From Salinivirgaceae bacterium (lineage in GTDB: Bacteria > Bacteroidota > Bacteroidia > Bacteroidales > SZUA-534): 32,252 nt of DNA. Numbering within the stretch: the first letter of the stretch is position 1; each line of letters starts with the position of its first letter. Below are positions 30,901 to 32,252 of the stretch, piece after piece. The position numbers and the translations under genes are program-made. The notes beneath the pieces are model-generated. The model was not told the DNA's origin, did no database searches, and saw only the letters and a program-made list of their open reading frames with translations. Where the stretch lies: the NCBI GenBank assembly GCA_017557785.1, contig JAFYYA010000074.1, positions 1-32,252 of the forward strand, given 5' to 3'.

Positions 30901-32252
30901 TTGCCGCGCTGTCGCCCAAAAAGACGTTGCTGGAACCGGCGACATTGCCTGAACCAACTTCGGTGCCTAAATAGACATTGTTTTTGCCAGTGGTGTTGAG
31001 ACGACCGGCATTATAACCAAGGAAGGTGTTGTTAGATGCCGTATTGTTCCTACCTGCCTGATGGCCGAGGAAGACATTGTAACTGCCTGTGGTATTAGCG
31101 TAACCTGCAGTGTTGCCTATAAACACGTTGCTTGCGCCTGTGGTGTTTGCGCTACCGGTGCTTGTTCCAAGGAAGACGTTGTTGCCTCCTGTTGTTGTGC
31201 TCAAACCAGCCTGATAGCCCAGGAAGACGTTCTTCGATGTTGTGTTATTTAAACCTGCCTGATAGCCCAGGAAGACGTTTTGTGATCCCCCGGTGTTGTT
31301 ATAACCTGATTGATAACCCAGGAAAACGTTGCCTGCGCCTGATGTGTTTTTATAACCAACCTGATAGCCAAGCATGGTGTTGTACGATGCTGTGTTCATG
31401 TAACCTGCACCATCACCCAGCAAGACATTGCTAACGCCAGTGCTATTATAGAAACCGGCATAGTTACCCAGGAATACGTTGTTTGATGCCGTAGTGTTGG
31501 TCTTTCCAGCCCGGTAGCCCAAGAAGACGTTGCTACCACCTGAGGTGTTCTTATTACCAGCTTCGTAACCCAGGAAGACGTTATTGTTGCCAGAAGAGTT
31601 TGAGTAACCTGTATTGTTACCGATAAACACGTTGCTTGCGCCTCCCTGGTTAGTGTAACCGGCATTGGTGCCCAGGAAGACGTTGCTTGAGCCAGTTGTG
31701 TTGGCTGTTCCTGTATTTTTACCTACAAACACGTTGCCATATCCTGTATTATTGGTTGCCGTACCGGCATTGTTACCCACAAAGGTATTGTCAACGCCTG
31801 CTGTTCCGTTTGGTTTAACATTTTTTCCTGCATCGTAGCCTGCAAAGAAGTTCTGTGCGGTAATGTTCATATAGCCTGCACTGCCTTCGTCGCCCTTCTC
31901 GGTAACTGAGAAGCCGTTTTTGCCTTCGCCGGCGCCTTTACCTTCAACGCCAAAGCCGCTCTTGCTGCCGCTGCCGTTAACATAAACGCGTGTGCTGTCG
32001 GGGGTTACCTCCATCACATCGGATTCAGTAGTGCTCTTGGTGGCGTCGCGTCCTGTTACAAGGAATCCGCTGCGTTTCATCTTGCTGGCGTCGGTGTCGA
32101 ATTTCACCTGTGTACCGTCGGTGGCAACCTTCATATAGTTTGGCGTGCTGCCGTCTTTGGTTGCTTCGCGGCCTGTTACAAGGAATCCGCTGCGTTTCAT
32201 CTTCGCGTCATTCTCAAGCTGGTCGTCGATGTACACTTTCGTACCGTCGTCG
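27977..32252 (-). CDS. Giant 17-residue-repeat surface/fibre protein with C-terminal S74 intramolecular chaperone (5' end outside window)
   Basis: Partial: the frame stays open to the window end (DDGTKVYIDDQLEN precedes the first GTG at 32236), so the N-terminus is missing. At least 1424 residues. Counted from 32236: two or three head repeats with KMKRSGFLVTGR (about 12-130); roughly 48 repeats of a 17-residue unit, SNNVFLGNxAGYxNTTG (about 147-1024); a fibre-like part with three YYLGSSxxRWxYLYxxYINT units and YGVYG repeats (about 1070-1285). It ends with a Peptidase_S74 chaperone (from about 1288, SSDARLKKDV, then KKHIGVIAQELEAEFPELV) and a terminal coiled coil. In phage tail spikes S74 domains trimerise the fibre and cleave themselves off before the Ser of S-D-x-R-L-K; that motif is kept. 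A trimeric beta-helix or beta-roll surface adhesin is inferred. No T9SS CTD is seen at its end. Confidence 0.9.
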   Translation of the reverse strand, partial: DDGTKVYIDDQLENDAKMKRSGFLVTGREATKDGSTPNYMKVATDGTQVKFDTDASKMKRSGFLVTGRDATKSTTESDVMEVTPDSTRVYVNGSGSKSGFGVEGKGAGEGKNGFSVTEKGDEGSAGYMNITAQNFFAGYDAGKNVKPNGTAGVDNTFVGNNAGTATNNTGYGNVFVGKNTGTANTTGSSNVFLGTNAGYTNQGGASNVFIGNNTGYSNSSGNNNVFLGYEAGNKNTSGGSNVFLGYRAGKTNTTASNNVFLGNYAGFYNSTGVSNVLLGDGAGYMNTASYNTMLGYQVGYKNTSGAGNVFLGYQSGYNNTGGSQNVFLGYQAGLNNTTSKNVFLGYQAGLSTTTGGNNVFLGTSTGSANTTGASNVFIGNTAGYANTTGSYNVFLGHQAGRNNTASNNTFLGYNAGRLNTTGKNNVYLGTEVGSGNVAGSSNVFLGDSAAMGTKAGNSNVVMGKSAAKDAIRMTCTIAIGQEAGKGSQYTNSVDDVFIGYQAGMSNISGANNVMIGNQAGYNNNYGTNNIFLGNKAGYSASDGIYYYDYDPITGDEIEYDGTSNNVFIGNQAGYSTENGFTNVFVGNYAGFSQEYGSENVFLGHKAGLYQRVGYGNVVLGTYAGRGQQGSSEYDYNVLIGNLAGFNTTTGSYNVMMGYNAGYSNQTSKNNVFIGTDAGHSTNGGTETITLFNPLSGTSGANQTFPKGSNNVFLGNNAGYKNTTGYNNVFLGNYAGVKNVDGKNNVYIGNNAGVTNVSGESNVILGTNAALAAYKMSKTIVIGEEACKGHNYTDAVNDIYIGYQTGYKNWAGRNNVFLGNMAGYSNEGKKFTNNQTETNPRTGQQEDRYTGSNNVFMGNEAGYSNVSGYDNVYLGTYAGVKSSSGNFNVFIGYKAAAANVAGGGNVVLGESAAEKAGKIGSSVVIGNKAGEGTSNSDYKYNVFIGDQSGFSNTNGNDNVFVGYYSGHANTTGFSNVYIGEYAGLSSTTATRNVMVGTGAGRSLETGNRNILMGNYAGYNIKNGSNNIIIGNYGLNSTPYIKNNAQNILAIEGDSAKALPLIYGDFSARSVNIAGTLTGDYLGSSDVPWRKLYVTDMEVDDLTVYDLKIDDGGEVYGNFIPSTSGSYYLGSSSKRWKYLYANYINTTGSITSGSIYPVSTGSYYLGSSNYRWHYLYTNYINTSGDIEPSANNSYNLGSSDYHWNNVYSQRGEYGVFWNNLYGKHAAVVAYNTNSASNKYSLGFSARAEGGTTATYGVRGSAAGTTTNYGVYGTASGGTTNYGVYSSGQAGGTTAWSGSSDARLKKDVQPLTSALDKVLKLRGVSFYWKNREEMAAAKGVSVDNLDYGYDDKKHIGVIAQELEAEFPELVNTDAEGFKSVEYSTLGPILIEAVKELKAEKDELQATVESQQQQIDELKRLVEQLLNK
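29165..31798 (-). repeat. Coding tandem array, about 48 units of 51 bp
   Basis: Each unit encodes a variant of SNNVFLGNxAGYxNTTG. Third-codon positions and the x residues vary freely, so the array is old rather than freshly amplified. Units lengthen at three places by inserted loops (around 30560-30620, 30130-30200 and 29700-29770). Three units-plus-neighbours repeat a different block (SNVVMGxSAA...IGxEAxKG...) at about 30770-30890, 29860-29975 and 29430-29555, which shows duplication of larger blocks. Confidence 0.92.

Noticed and set aside
29165-31798. CRISPR-like appearance of many ~51-bp repeats
   Set aside because: Repeat and 'spacer' are both in one open frame with a fixed 17-residue period; there are no cas genes and the repeats vary as codons do.

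Overview
The window looks like a chromosomal segment of a Bacteroidota (probably Bacteroidales) bacterium. The evidence is: exact TAnnTTTG-type -7 promoter boxes, with a TTTG/TTTA box 19-20 bp upstream in the two clearest cases; a type IX secretion sorting domain (CHU_C/B-type CTD); the Bacteroidota-typical gene run ftsX-DUF3098-truB-queA; a long RluA-type synthase with a coiled-coil extension; and a DUF4143 ATPase. No rRNA, tRNA or CRISPR array was recognised.

Layout. 71-4005 (+): a two-gene unit with a LeuA-like protein that has lost the catalytic metal-site residues, and a fusion of a xylose-isomerase-like TIM barrel with an acyl-CoA-ligase domain. 4081-7460: an AT-rich, repeat-laden island. 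It has two related mini-cassettes (a ~55-residue protein plus a ~160-residue partner), each headed by the same ~105-bp segment; the second small gene is frameshifted at an A7 run. Between them sits an AAA_14/DUF4143 ATPase gene preceded by tandem repeats with exact 33-bp spacing. 7502-9374 (+): a membrane-anchored NTF2-like protein and a short solute-binding lipoprotein. 9465-12465 (-): ftsX, DUF3098, truB, queA. 12605-17159 (+): sbcD-sbcC. 17156-19561 (-): a PKD/T9SS-cargo protein and an O-antigen-ligase-like membrane protein. 19632-21645 (-): an RluA-family synthase and a small unknown gene. 21782-26488 (-): a DNA polymerase III alpha subunit with a fused DnaQ-type exonuclease. 26613-27563 (-): a bile-acid:sodium-symporter-family transporter. 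27613-27953: a gene-free array of hairpins and palindromes. 27977-32252 (-): a giant protein of ~48 seventeen-residue repeats with a C-terminal S74 intramolecular chaperone; its N-terminus lies beyond the window.

How genes relate. The housekeeping parts (ftsX cluster, sbcDC, dnaE) are conventional. The PKD/CTD protein and the O-antigen ligase are 12 bp apart, which fits T9SS biology, where cargo is attached to a lipopolysaccharide. The most likely undescribed material is the duplicated two-gene cassette with its shared 5' segment. It looks like a miniature 'constant head, variable tail plus variable partner' arrangement and would be deleted by a single recombination between its direct repeats. 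Second is the metal-site-less LeuA homologue coupled to a TIM-barrel/ligase fusion. Everything here is read by eye; no database search or structure prediction was run.
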